Source: Gnetum montanum | Lineage: Eukaryota > Streptophyta > Gnetopsida > Gnetales > Gnetaceae | NCBI GenBank assembly: GCA_015680685.1 | Contig: MNCI01035621.1 | Span: 431,291 to 495,290 of the forward strand | Direction of reading: 5' to 3' | Length of the DNA stretch: 64,000 nucleotides | Shown: positions 46,888 to 58,249 of the stretch, in pieces | Layout of the letters: each line of letters opens with the position of its first letter | Position numbering within the stretch: position 1 is the stretch's first letter | The notes under the pieces: model-generated | What the model saw: the letters and a program-made list of their open reading frames with translations, nothing else | Databases searched by the model: none | What the model was told of the DNA's origin: nothing | Translations under genes and position numbers: made by a program

Positions 46888-47757
46888 TGATGAGTGACGA
46901 GTACATCCTATGCCCAACCATATGAATCACTGAGCATTCACACATGATCTAATCGAATTTCATGGACTTATAGCCTTATAAGTACATTGGTCTCTAGGAA
47001 GAAAAACTAAGCATTGCAATTTTTGTCTTCCCAATTACACATGTAAAATGAAAAGGTATGGTTAAGTGCAACTAAGGCATATGATTTTTATCATTTTTAC
47101 ATTTTGTATTTTAAGTCTCAAGGATAAAGAACAATGTATAAAATAAAATAATTAAATTACTAATTTATTCTAGCTAGCTACACCTAACTAATCCTAACAT
47201 AAGCATCCTTTTCCACTTTCCATACACATCCTAAACATATTTAACGCTATTTGGTTACCAAACGTTAAGTGTTACTAGGATTACTAAGCACCAAGCATAT
47301 TCTCAAAGTGGTCATACTTATGTGCTTAATTAATTACTATTTAATATAGATTAATTTAGCTTAATTACTTAAAGAATTAATGGAAATTTCATAAAATGTT
47401 AAATGCATAAATAAAGAATTAATCTATTTCAAAGTGCAGTAAGGTTTTCAAAAAGCTCATCTTTATTGCTGCACACACTATTGTGCTTAGGTACAACAGT
47501 GCTCAAATAAAGATCCATACAGTCTTTGACTCATACTATGGGCACTTATAAAACTATTCTAACTTTAAATGAAGAAAACTACAAGATATCCACTATAACT
47601 ATGATAAAAGATGCCATAAACATGATGGGTGAGCATGTATTTATAGGCAAAAATAGACTCTGTATTGATGAGGTCATGATAATGCATCAAATTCCATGTC
47701 AACGAGGTCACATCAATGAGGCCTTATCAATGGAAGTTGAGAAAACATGACTCATCA
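46888..47757 (-). repeat. Element C 5' LTR
   Basis: This 870-bp LTR starts TGATGAGTGACGAG and ends CTCATCA, followed by AGCAA, the imperfect partner of ATCAA at 27186-27190. On minus it carries TTTATAGGC-complement TATA sequence near 47,637-47,646 and AATAAA near 47,462-47,468. Confidence 0.84.
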
Positions 47758-49085
47758 AGCAAGTACACATGCCTCTTCACTTCCCTAGTGCTTGAAGTTT
47801 CCCTCATTTTATGTACAATTTCCTTCATTTTTCTTGAAGTTTTGAACTTCCCAATAGCCCACTTCAACTCATTGATGTTGCCTTGTATAGTCTCCTCATT
47901 AGTGGATCCATGGTAGTTCTTAAGATCTACAACATTAAAAACAAAAGACATTCCAACATCATTGGATATGTTAATCTTAAAAGAATTATCATTAATCTTG
48001 GCTTTAATTTTAAAAGGACCCATCTTCTTGGCTTTTAACTTGGAGAAGTTAACATCTCTCAACCATTTCTTCTTCAAGTGCATCCAAATCAAGTTACCAA
48101 CAATGAAATATGTCTTATGTTTATCCTCATTCCTATTGAGAACTCTCTCTTCAACCTTCTGCTCAAGATTTGATTTTACTTGTGCATGGAGATCCCTCAT
48201 CTCTTGCATAAAATTAGCACTTATTTGAGCTTCACCATTAACTCTCTTCAAAATTTCCACCATATTTAGAGAGAATCCATAGTTCATCTCAAATGGACTT
48301 TTTCCAATAGCAATATAAAAAGAATTATTGTATGAAAAATTAGCATGATACAATACATTTTTCAACTTGTTGGCTATCCATCACATCTCGATATGTTTAT
48401 CAAGGATTTATTCACCACCTTCATTTGACCATCAAATTATGGATGATATGCACTAGAAAAATTCAACTTTGTTCCTAAAATTTTCCAAAGGGACCTTTAA
48501 ATGTGACTTGTAATTTTGACGTCTTTGTCACTAATAATATTCAAAGGAATTCCATGAAACTTCATAACATGCAAGGAAAACAAATTTGTCATATGAGAAG
48601 CATCACTCATCTTCTTCATAGAATGAAATGTCATATCTTAAAGAACCTATCAATAACCAAAAAACCTGCATTGTTCTCAATTTTTTGCTTTTGTAATACC
48701 ACTCATAAAATTTACAAACATACCTTTCCATGAATTCTTGGGATTGGCAAAGGCATATAATTTTAATCTGCTTCTTTACCTCCTTTGAACTTCTAACAAG
48801 TTAAATCCTCCTTCACAAAGTTTGAAACTTTAGTTATCATAATAGGCCAAAAATAGTACCTATGCACAAGTTCTCATGTTTTATCACTAACCATGTGACC
48901 TTCATGCCACTATAATCATTTGCAAACAAAATATTTTTCCTAAAATCAAAATTAGAAATTCATACCTTTCCATTCTTAAATAATAGTTCATCTTAAATAT
49001 GATACTGTTGGCACATTTGGCCATTACATGGAGCAGTTGGAATATTTTGTTCAAAATTAGCATAATCCCTGGTTGTAAATTTGCA
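47758..49085 (-). pseudogene. Chromovirus H integrase and chromodomain N-terminal piece
   Basis: This is integrase of a second Ty3/gypsy type. The open frame 47727-48365 contains FSYNNSFYIAIGKSPFEMNYG, then LKAKKMGPFKIKAKINDNSF and FNVVDLKNYH, which is the GPF/Y module typical of chromoviruses. Further upstream, decayed pieces match the DRF-SK-x-HFI core (about 48,650-48,600) and the HHCC region near 49,050-48,900 (CQQYHI, DELLFKNG). The frame leads into a chromodomain (HVYL) cut by element C at 47,757. The last codons of the open frame (47727-47757) are element C LTR. Confidence 0.78.
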
Positions 49086-49089
49086 GTTT

Positions 49090-51610
49090 AGTATTGTGAG
49101 TTAATGGGTATTCTTGGAGAAGCAAGCTAATGGTAAATAATCTTGACATTGAAGCCTTCTTGGAAAGTAAATTAAAATGCCAAGTTATTTTCTTGAGTGA
49201 ATATTGGAATAAAAAAAAGGAGGTTATTATTTACCACAAGAAAGCATACTCCCTATTAATATTGACAAAGTAGACAACACCGTGGGTAATGGATTATCAA
49301 AAATCGTCTAAGAGTTGGAAGCAAGTGAAGGACCTAATGGACTACCAACAGGTTTTGAATCCATAAATTTAAAATTATCAAAGGATGTAAAAGTTTCTGT
49401 ATTGCAGATGAACCCAAATTCATGTATGTCCAAAGGCCCATTGTTAACGCTGCTGGAGAAAGAAAAAAAAATGAAATCACAAAAACAGAACTGAGGCCAG
49501 TTTAGGGTAGAACGCAACAGATATATCATCGATTCTAGCAGAGGCACTTGTGGATTTTAGAAGAATGGATGCCTATTTTGTGCGATGAAAAAATCTGGGT
49601 TTTCATCCGCAGCAACAGCAAATGCCTTTAAAACCCTGGTGGACATTTCTTGAAGAATCTACACGAAATGTTGGACGAAAATTTTGAAAGCCAGACAGTT
49701 TACCAGTTATCACAGATGGAAGGCAGCAAAAATCTATGAAGTAAGGATTAAATCACATAATCATCAAAACCTGCAGGGCATTTTCGAGAGGCAAAGGTTA
49801 CAACAGTTGCAGATCCTTACGAAACACACGACGACGTTTCCTAATGCGACGGCTGAGTCTTCTCCTGTGATGGCAGTTGCTGGTAATGTTTTTTGGCCAA
49901 AGAAGATATTTTGAATTGATTGCGGGTAGTTGCAGGATCGGTGCCTTCACCTTCGGGCTCATATTTCGGCCATCCCGAATTTTAACTTCAATTATCGGGG
50001 ATGTAGAAAAGATAAATTAACTACCGCTACCACCAATAAGGTGGATATTATATTATATTTTTATGGTAAAATCTTAGAGATTAATGACACTTAGTATTTA
50101 AAATTTAAATTAAATTAAATTATATTAGGGATTTTAGATTTATTTTAATAAATTACTTACAAAGGCAATATTTATAATATTTGCAAATATTAATTCCTCC
50201 TAACTTTATGAATAACTTCCTAACTTCCTCCTAATTAAATGGGCAAGTAACCTCCTAACTTGTTGGGCAAGTAAACTCCTAATTGGTTGGCCAAGTTACT
50301 TGGGAGAAAAGTTAGCTAGGATATTTTGGCATGTAACTACCTTGTAAACCTTATAAAAAAGCTTCATGAGGAAGAAGAGAGGGGGGATTTTAGAGGATAA
50401 TTTTTGGGAAAAAAATTTTGGAGAAGAGACTTTTGGGAGGTCTCATACATCACACTTTGAAGGCTTCTAGTTAGCACTTAGGCTCTCACTTGAAGACACT
50501 TTGGGGTCTTGAGAAGAGCATTTGTAAAGAAGATTTGTAAAGACGATTACTTGTAAGATGGCTTGCTAAAGGAAAGATTTCAGCCTCTTTGTCATGGTCC
50601 TGTGAGTTATGCATTTCAATTTTTATTTTTTTAAAATTTTTTAGCTAGTGGTTTACATAGTATCATCCTTGGAAAATAATTTTGGGATTTTTATATTGCT
50701 CTTACTGTTCTTGTTGCCCGATAGAAATTTCTATTAAAATTTTTCCATAGAAGCGGTTGTGTTTAAAAGCCTTAAGAGCATTTTAGTAGTAAATTTCGTT
50801 ATTGTGCAATGTGTGGGAACTGCTATTGGGATTGTTGTAAAAGAGCCTCTGTTTGTAGTCACGCTGTTGAATAATTTAGTAGTCGAGAGGGTTCAGAAAA
50901 TATTTGGTATTTTGATGGGACCAAAATACCTTCTTTTTATCTTTAAAGTGAATTTCCATGGTATTTTAATTATAAATTGTCAAATCTTTTAAAGGTTCTG
51001 TTTGAATGCAATCATTGACAACTATTATCTAGTCAAAATGGAGTCTCGTACATGGTAGTTTACGCAGCAATTTTTGGTAGCATAGTAGGATTGTCTTGAA
51101 GAAATTGCTTGTTTGAGCCTTGGAAGTTTNNNNNNNNNNNNNNNNNNNNNNNNNNNNNNNNNNNNNNNNNNNNNNNNNNNNNNNNNNNNNNNNNNNNNNN
51201 NNNNNNNNNNNNNNNNNNNNNNNNNNNNNNNNNNNNNNNNNNNNNNNNNNNNNNNNNNTTTTTGCAAAATTTTATTTGTTACAAGTAGGTATTATAAGGA
51301 CCGCATAGATTAGGCAGTTGAACAAAATAGGAAACTTTCAACAACTCACAGTACTTGGCAAAGTTGGCTGAATCTCTTTAAAGTAAGTCATTTGTAGTTT
51401 ACACACAACACAATCGTTACATTTCTCACAACCGCATGCCGCAACAGTACACACACATACTCACATTAACTACTAAGTTTATTTGGAGGTATTTGGGCCT
51501 TGGTGTTGCCAGAGACCAACAGGAACCTAAATCCTATTCAAGGACACTCGTTGGCAGTCGCATCCCAAACAGTCGCCAATAGATAATCCCTCCACTAATC
51601 CATATTATTC
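49090..51610. other. unclassified inserted segment within H, with sequence gap
   Basis: About 2.5 kb separates the H RNase H end from the integrase start, where related elements have a short linker. The segment is richer in GC around 49,550-50,040 and then turns AT-rich. Plus-strand features resemble an LTR: near-tandem GGGCAAGTAAxCTCCTAA units at about 50,240-50,300 and a TATA-like CTTATAAAAAAGC at 50,349-50,361. Frames at 49308-49547 (minus) and 49684-49914 (plus) have no recognised domain. Ends and target duplication could not be found, partly because of the gap at 51130-51258. Confidence 0.4.
51130..51258. other. assembly gap of 129 Ns
   Basis: Undetermined bases only. The predicted frames that cross it have no meaning. 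Confidence 0.98.
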
Positions 51611-51624
51611 ATCAATGACTCTTT

Positions 51625-52504
51625 GGGGGTACTTCCAAACCTATTAAAAATCATCATGATGATCATAAAAATTAGTAGAATCACCCATACCTTCCACATG
51701 AGATACACTAAAATTCACCACATGCACCTTGGATAATGCTTTATCCACCACATTACCTTTTCTACTTTTGTGCTCCAACATAAATGAAACTATTATAACT
51801 ATGCAACCCACTCCATGTGCTTTGTGCTTAACTTTTTTTTTGAGTTTATAAATTGAAGTGCTATATTTTCCTTCATCAAAGTAAACTCCTTGAGCAATAA
51901 GTAATTTCTTCAATGTTTTGTTGCTTCAAGAATGGCATACAACTCCTTTTCATATATGCTATACTTTTTCCTTGACTCATTTAACTTTTTGAAAAAGACA
52001 ATAATGGGCCTACCTTCTTGTGAAAGTACCCTAACAATGACAAGTTCACTTTCATCCACATCCAACTAGAAAAGCTTCTAAAAATCTAGAATTGTAAGCA
52101 CAACTAGTAATCTTTGGTTTCAACAAGTCAAAGCTCCCTAGGGTTTCTTTATCTCACATGAAATATTTATTTTTATTTAAGAAAGAAAACATAGGTCATG
52201 AAATGCCACTAAAATTTTTGATGAATCATCTATAAAAGCCTGATAAACCAAGGAATGATCTTACCTCCCTAATTTTCATAGAAGTTTTCCAATTCATAAT
52301 ATCCTTCAGCTTGGTAGCTTCCATTTGAATTTGGTTTTTAGAAAGCACATGTCCAACATATGTGATTTATAGTGTAAAGAAATGAATTTTCTTTACATTG
52401 ATCACCAATTGCGTCTCCTTCAACTTAAGATACACCAACATTAAGTTATCTAAGTGCTCTTCCTCATTAGAGCTATATAGCAAAATATCATCAAAAAAGA
52501 TAAT
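51625..52504 (-). pseudogene. Chromovirus H RT C-terminus and RNase H
   Basis: Read from 52,504 on minus, this starts with FFDDILLYSSNEEEHL, the RT catalytic FDD block. YVGHVLS and EVRSFLGLSGFYR follow, which are the RT-RNase H connection typical of Ty3/gypsy. RNase H includes KKYSIYEKELYAI and an open piece at 51644-51913 with LEHKSRKGNVVDKALS, the usual HKSGK-x-N-x-VADALS end. The RT N-terminal half is at 61.5-62.5 kb, beyond element E. Confidence 0.83.
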
Positions 52505-53294
52505 TGATGAGCATCAATATACCTAACCATATCAAGCACTAGCATTTACTTAGTGATGTTTTTGAATTTCAAAGACTTTAGGTTTCTACATATAATGGTT
52601 CTAGGAGGTGAATCTAACCATTGTAATCATTGTCTCCCTAGTTCCTCTTGTGATGTACAAAGGTATGGTTAAGTGTAACTGAGGCATATTCTTTTTATCA
52701 TTTTATCTTTTATGAATTAAGTCATCTAAGAACAAGAATAAAATATATAAAAGTTTAAATAATCTAATAACTAACTAATATCAAACTAATCCTAACATAA
52801 GTATCCATTCCCGCTTGTTGTACACATCCTAAGCACACTATAATGCTACTAGGTTACCAAGCGTTAGGCACTACTACAATTACCAAGTGTTAAGTATATA
52901 CTCAAAGAGGTTGTACTTATGTGTGCTATTTAATCAATATTAATTAGCTACTTAAAATTTCAAATTAAATTGCATGATTATTAAATGCTTAAGAAAAAAA
53001 TTAATCTATTTCAAGTGGTTGTTTACACTAAAGTGCTCAAGTACAATAGTGCTTAAATAAAAGATCCATACACTTTTTTGACTCCTAATGTGGGCACTCA
53101 AAAAATATTCTAACTCTTAAATAAAAAAAATTGCAAGTGCTTCACTACAACTAAGAAATGGAATGGATGAGTCATCTACCCAACTATTGTATTTATAAGC
53201 TAGCACACATCCTATGATATCGAATATCCAATAATGTATCATGGGCTTTGATACCAAGGATCTAATATTAGGGCTTGATAAAAAAAATTTAGCA
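52505..53294 (-). repeat. Element E 3' LTR
   Basis: This 790-bp LTR starts TGATGAGC and ends TTAGCA. On minus, the U3 has GATATTCGATATC (about 53,216-53,230), and the TATA-like box is CTTATAAATAC near 53,188-53,199. The adjacent polypurine tract is decayed (GTGGAGGTA on minus, 53295-53303). Confidence 0.82.
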
Positions 53295-53499
53295 TACCTC
53301 CACAATTGAATGAAAATTTTTCCTTGAGTGAACAAAATGATGAACAAGTTCTTTACAAAATATTAGGAAGGTATGGGATTATTGACTAACTAATTGAGAT
53401 ACAAACTAACTTAGAGTAAAGAAATGAAAGCCAAGTGTCCAAGTGTCTAGATTTACAATCATTTACAAAATTTGGTATTCATGACAACAAAATTCAACA

Positions 53500-53703
53500 C
53501 TTTGATAGCAATTGACATCCAAACCCCTCTTGAAAACTTGAAAATAAGGGAGAAGATTAAGGGGTCTTGGAGAGTTTTTGTTGCATGGTTTATGCTACTT
53601 GCTTCTAAAATTATTTAGGTTGTTATCTCCTTCTTTCTCTAGTTCACTTATCTATCAATTGGGATAGTTTCACTTTCAATCCATGCTTCCCTTCTAGTGC
53701 TAT
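53500..53703 (-). pseudogene. Element E ORF3 remnant
   Basis: Only about 200 bases lie between the leader-intron acceptor and the 3' non-coding region. The first codons (ATA GCA CTA GAA) align with the ORF3 start of B (ATG GCA CCA AGA), so the deletion removed nearly all of ORF3 but kept its start region. Confidence 0.5.
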
Positions 53704-53991
53704 CTATGATCATAATAGAATCAATGATTAGCATGTGATGTGTAATTTATAACATATAAGTACCTTGTCTCTCTTGGGCAGTTACACTTGGCTATGTTGT
53801 GATTATGACAAATTGATTATTTTGATATTATTTAATTTCTATGACTACTAGAGTTTTTTGAAAAGGTTTAACCTCATAAATTCATGATTGTAATGTTATT
53901 TCATTAGTTAAATATTTTTTGGAAGTTAGAAGAATTTTTTAAAAATTGTTACTATCAAAAACTTATGTGCCCTCCATGACATAGAGCTTAC
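53704..53991 (-). other. candidate ORF3 leader intron of element E
   Basis: The donor GAAG/GTAAGC at 53992/53991 and the acceptor GATCATAG ending at 53704 correspond to those of B. The length is 288 bases. Both splice dinucleotides are kept although the downstream ORF3 is gone. The TATA-like sequence upstream (CCTTATATGT, about 54,091-54,100) is weak, and no tandem array was seen. Confidence 0.42.
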
Positions 53992-54109
53992 CTTCAATAG
54001 TGGTAGGACTAAAAAACAAGGTAAATAAAACAAGTGATTGAAAAGTTATTGCCCTGGAAGGTTTTTGGGTCTAAAATTTTTAAACATTACATATAAGGAA
54101 AAGAATGAA

Positions 54110-55370
54110 GAACTTTAACACAGCTTGAAGTTCTTGGAAAGCTAGAAAAGCTATGAAGATGATGAAATTCTTGAGGGTTAAATAATTCACAACAAAAAGA
54201 GGTTTTCATTGGAGAAAATTGTGAAGAAATGTACAATTAAATGTCACTAATAAGTCACACAAAGGATTTGATTCTGAAAAGTGCCTAAGGATCAAGAACT
54301 TAACTAGCCCAACTTAGAGGTATATAATTGAATCCTTCTCAAAGTAGGCTCATGCCCTTAATGCCCTTACATGCCTTTAAACCAAAGAGTTCATGGATAC
54401 CATAGTTGATTAATGGTTGTTAAAAGTTAAGGACTAAATAATAAGAACCTACCTAAGGATTTTGACACATCAAACTAAGAGATTGAACAAAACCATGAAA
54501 AACCAGCAATGAGGTGTATTATGAAAAGTAGTAGTAGATGAAAGAGAAGATGGAATGGAGTCATGAATCATGATCACATGAAGTCCCTTAAGTATCTTAT
54601 GATTACGATAACTCAATAAAGTCCATCCTTAGTCTAGATCAAAATCAACCACTTCTAGTGACTTTGCATCAATACTCTCAAACCAACCCACCCCCTCGAT
54701 ATACAATAATGCTCCCATAGATGAATCACTATTCCTAATGGTTGTTTTGATGATTTTTGAATGTGAACCACACCATGTAAAAACTTTTAGCTTCTTATTA
54801 TTGGTCAATAGAAAAATAGTAAGAAATCCATGAAAATACTCAAGCTCTCAAGAGGATAGGATATTACAAATAGCATTGAATTTCATTGAAGTCAAACCCT
54901 TATCAATTCGTTTAATCCTTCCCAAGTTTAAAAACTACTAAAGTCACAAGATCTTTAAAAGGTTTATTAAGGAAGGGACCTCATATTTCCAAAACAAGGA
55001 ATACCATAGAGTTTGTGGATGAATGGATGATATGGACTCACTACTTATTTTATGAAAAAGAGAGCATGTCTTAGTTATCAATATCAAAATTCAAAGAAAG
55101 AATCCAAACATTAGCAATCAAACTTTATAGCACAAACCATTTTCAATAGCAACCATAGTTGCATTGTGTCTTGTTAACAAGAAAGGAAAAACAAGGTAAT
55201 ATAAACACAAGAAAAACATAAGAGAAATTATACCTAGATAAGGTAAAATATATAAAAAGTTGTAAAATATGTAAGAAAGAGAAAAATATACTGATAATTT
55301 TGTAAATTAGAAAATGGTATAAAATGAATAGATGTTAAAAAAGATGTAAAAGCTAAGGAGCCATTTTGTA
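54110..55370 (-). other. Element E spacer between integrase and ORF3 region
   Basis: It matches the spacers of B and C at GTTCATGG-type and CATGTAAAAACTTTTAGCTTCTT-type blocks by position, with strong decay. No coding content was recognised. Confidence 0.55.
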
Positions 55371-55374
55371 TAAT

Positions 55375-57960
55375 AAGAATGGATGGCCATCTCCCCCATG
55401 ACTAAGTTGAAAGGAGAAGATCTGAAATATGGAGTGCCCTTGTCCATCCAAGGAGGTGTTGTGGTCACTAGCTCTCTTAGGCTCATGGAAAGGTTTTATT
55501 TGTTGAATGTTAACTAATATCCTTTTTTTTTCGGCTCTTAGGTTTGTATATTAACATGGCCCAGAAGGAAAAGTTTCATAAATGATGTAAGGCCCTTCCC
55601 ATAATGTTTGAAACTTAGTTCTTTATGATACTTGTGTGGGGTTCTAGTAAAGGACCTTGTCACCTAGTTAAAATTTTACTTTCCTTATTTTTAGGTCATG
55701 GCGTTACTTGTTGAATGCCTTGTGGAACTCGTTAGATGATAGGGCTACCAATCAATTCTCATCTAGTAAGTTTAGGTTCATTAGTCTTTCTTTTTGTGCT
55801 AAACTTAGGTCAAGGTCAAGGTCACAAGCTATTAAAAGGATACAAAGCTCTAACTAAATAGGAAGTGTTGGAAATTTTCCATACATTATCTCATAGGTAG
55901 AAAAACCTATATGAAGTTTCCAAGTGGAGCGGTAGGCCCAAAGGGCATCGTTCAGTTTTGTGCTTCAATATCTCTTATATTTTCTAACTATTCCTATTAA
56001 GATCTTAGTGATTTTCTTATTTGTAACCTTAGCTTGACTGTTCGCTTGGAGGTGATAGGGTGTTGTTAGTTTATGTGATAGGGAGTACCATTGTTAGAAA
56101 TAAGTGCATGTGGCATCCCAAACCTATTTACAACATGCTATTGTATAAACCAAGTAGTTTCAGAGGATGTACAATCAATGATAACTATAACTTATACCCA
56201 TTTCATAAAATAGTTAACAATGACTATGATGTGTGTCTTTTCATTCTACATGGGTATGATGGGACCCATGAAGTCAATGTCAAAATGTTGAAGAGTTCCA
56301 GTTGTTGGATCCATTGCTAAGGTTCCTCCATATGAGAGGTCATTTCACCATCATGTTAGCAATGTTCATAATAGTAGATAAATTAGTTAGCATCCTTGAA
56401 AAATGTTTCCCAATGATACCCTGCCATCAATATCTTAATGGCCAAGCATTTCTTAGCATTTTCTTAGGGTCCATCTCAATCACTTTTCCAAATATTCTAT
56501 GCTCTAAAACAATGTCTTTCTAGATCATCAGATGGCTTTTCTACTAATTAAACGAAAGTTTTGTCTTCACACACCCTTTTAGCCTTACTCAAGATGATCT
56601 AGGGCTTGCTCAAATGTAGCCCCATAGTTGGAGAACTCATCCATGAATACTTTCATCTTGCTACCAATCTACTATCAAAATATGCTTAGGACAAGGTGTT
56701 GGAAAGTTGCAAGGGCATTGCATAGATCAAATGGCATCTTTCCATATGCAAAAGTCCCCTAGGAACTTATGAACATGGTTTTGTCATAATTCTTGGATGC
56801 AATATAAATTTTGTTATAGCCACTATAACCATCTAGAAAGTTGTAAAATCAATGCCTAGAAATGATGTCCAATCCTTGGTCCACAAATGGTAACAAGAAG
56901 TGCTCTTTGTAACTTGCCATGTTAACCCACTCACTATCTGTAATGAGATAGATGAATCCCATTTTGAGGAGTTTTTCAATCTTCTCCTTGAAAATCTACT
57001 TGAGTTTGGGATCAACCATCACTATGGCTACCCTTTTAGCTTCACAGAAGGATTTGTCTAGATGTGGCACTTGCATATCCTAGGATCAATTCTAGTGAGT
57101 TTAGGATATAACCAAGGAAAGTTAGTTGGCCACTTGTTTACCACCTTCAATAGCTTCTCTTTTTGTTTAGGAGTAAGGTTTACATTGATTAGCACTAGTT
57201 TTTGATTTTTCAAAAAACATATTCCATGCTTGTAGCTAGAGTTTTCAATTCTAGGGGCTCATGTTTAAAAATTTTAGGGATTTTCAACTCCCCTCAATAA
57301 GTGTCATTAGATTCATCTGAGAGTTGGCCATGAACTCACTTCAATTCATCCATTCTTTCAACATAGACACTTTTCAAGCTCTCAATTGGTTCCATGCAAA
57401 GTGTTGAGTTGCTATCAAGATTAGCTATTAGCCACTAGATGCCTTCCTATTTTGTGGTTGTTGCATACAGGCACCTTTGAGTTTCAAATACATCTACATA
57501 CTATTTGCATGCTATGATAGATACACTTTTTATGAACCATAGTTTCTACACATAGTTGCACCCTATGTCAGTATACACAATGCATGGAACCCTCTTTTTC
57601 TCTATCTTTCTAAATGCATTTTCCTTGTAAATATCTAAGGAAAGGTCTTTAATTTCAAGTTGTGCATCAATGATGCTCAACTAAGCCATTCACATGATAA
57701 TTGGAAAGTCCCCTTTGCAATTATCAACATGGATTACTAGGAAGCTGGCAAGATAGGACCATCCACAAATAGCAATCATCATGTCCTCGACTAGCCTCAA
57801 AAAAATAGTGATGGACTAATCTACCAACTCAAGATGAATGTTGTTCTTCTTGTGTGGAGGTAGGTTCTAAGCTTTACACATCTCATAAGAAATCATATTT
57901 ATATCAAAACCTGAGTCTAGAAGAGCTTTTCAAGCCTCATTATCACTAATTTTTTAGGTA
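55375..57960 (-). pseudogene. Element E pol: protease, RT, integrase remnants
   Basis: The protease at about 57,950-57,850 keeps a D-S-G block (LLDSGFDINMISYEM) with spacing as in B and C. RT pieces lie at 57,010-56,600, including FLDGYSGYNKI near 56,810 and MKVFMDEFSNYG near 56,640; the second catalytic aspartate reads E. RNase H and the N-terminal part of integrase are not visible: the sequence passes within about 200 bases from RT to integrase-like blocks (56,400-55,450), so an internal deletion is likely. The tail NLVMGEMAIH near 55,390 matches B and C. Confidence 0.75.
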
Positions 57961-58249
57961 AATAAGAGGACTTATAGGATCAAATATTTTCCTTGGAAGT
58001 TGGCTAGCCTTAATCCAATTAGTTGCTACATATATCAACATGATTTTATGCACTGTGAGATGTTTGGTTTAAAGGGGAATTAAAGGATGTAGGTGTAGAG
58101 GATGAGGGAGAAGTAGGGCTATTGAATGTGTATGTCTGTGAGGGCTTTGTAGGATTGTTGGATCAAAAGAATGGTCTTTCTTGGGATTTGTTTTTCAAAC
58201 CACTCAATTGAGACGCCAACTGTAATTTAATAGCCCTTATGGCCTTATG

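Larger units (their letters stand above)
27191..47757 (-). mobile_element. Element C: Athila-like retrotransposon with two nested insertions
   Basis: The outer boundaries are LTRs at 27191-28091 and 46888-47757, with a near-perfect target duplication ATCAA/AGCAA. The span is 20.6 kb, but removing nested element D (40211-45811) and the solo LTR 32445-34349 leaves about 13.1 kb, the length of element B. The gene order is that of B: gag, PR, RT, RH, IN, spacer, internal promoter-like block, ORF3. It inserted into the chromodomain of the older element H. All frames are broken. Confidence 0.87.

Noticed and set aside
51025-51313. Frames spanning the run of Ns
   Set aside because: They consist mostly of undetermined bases.
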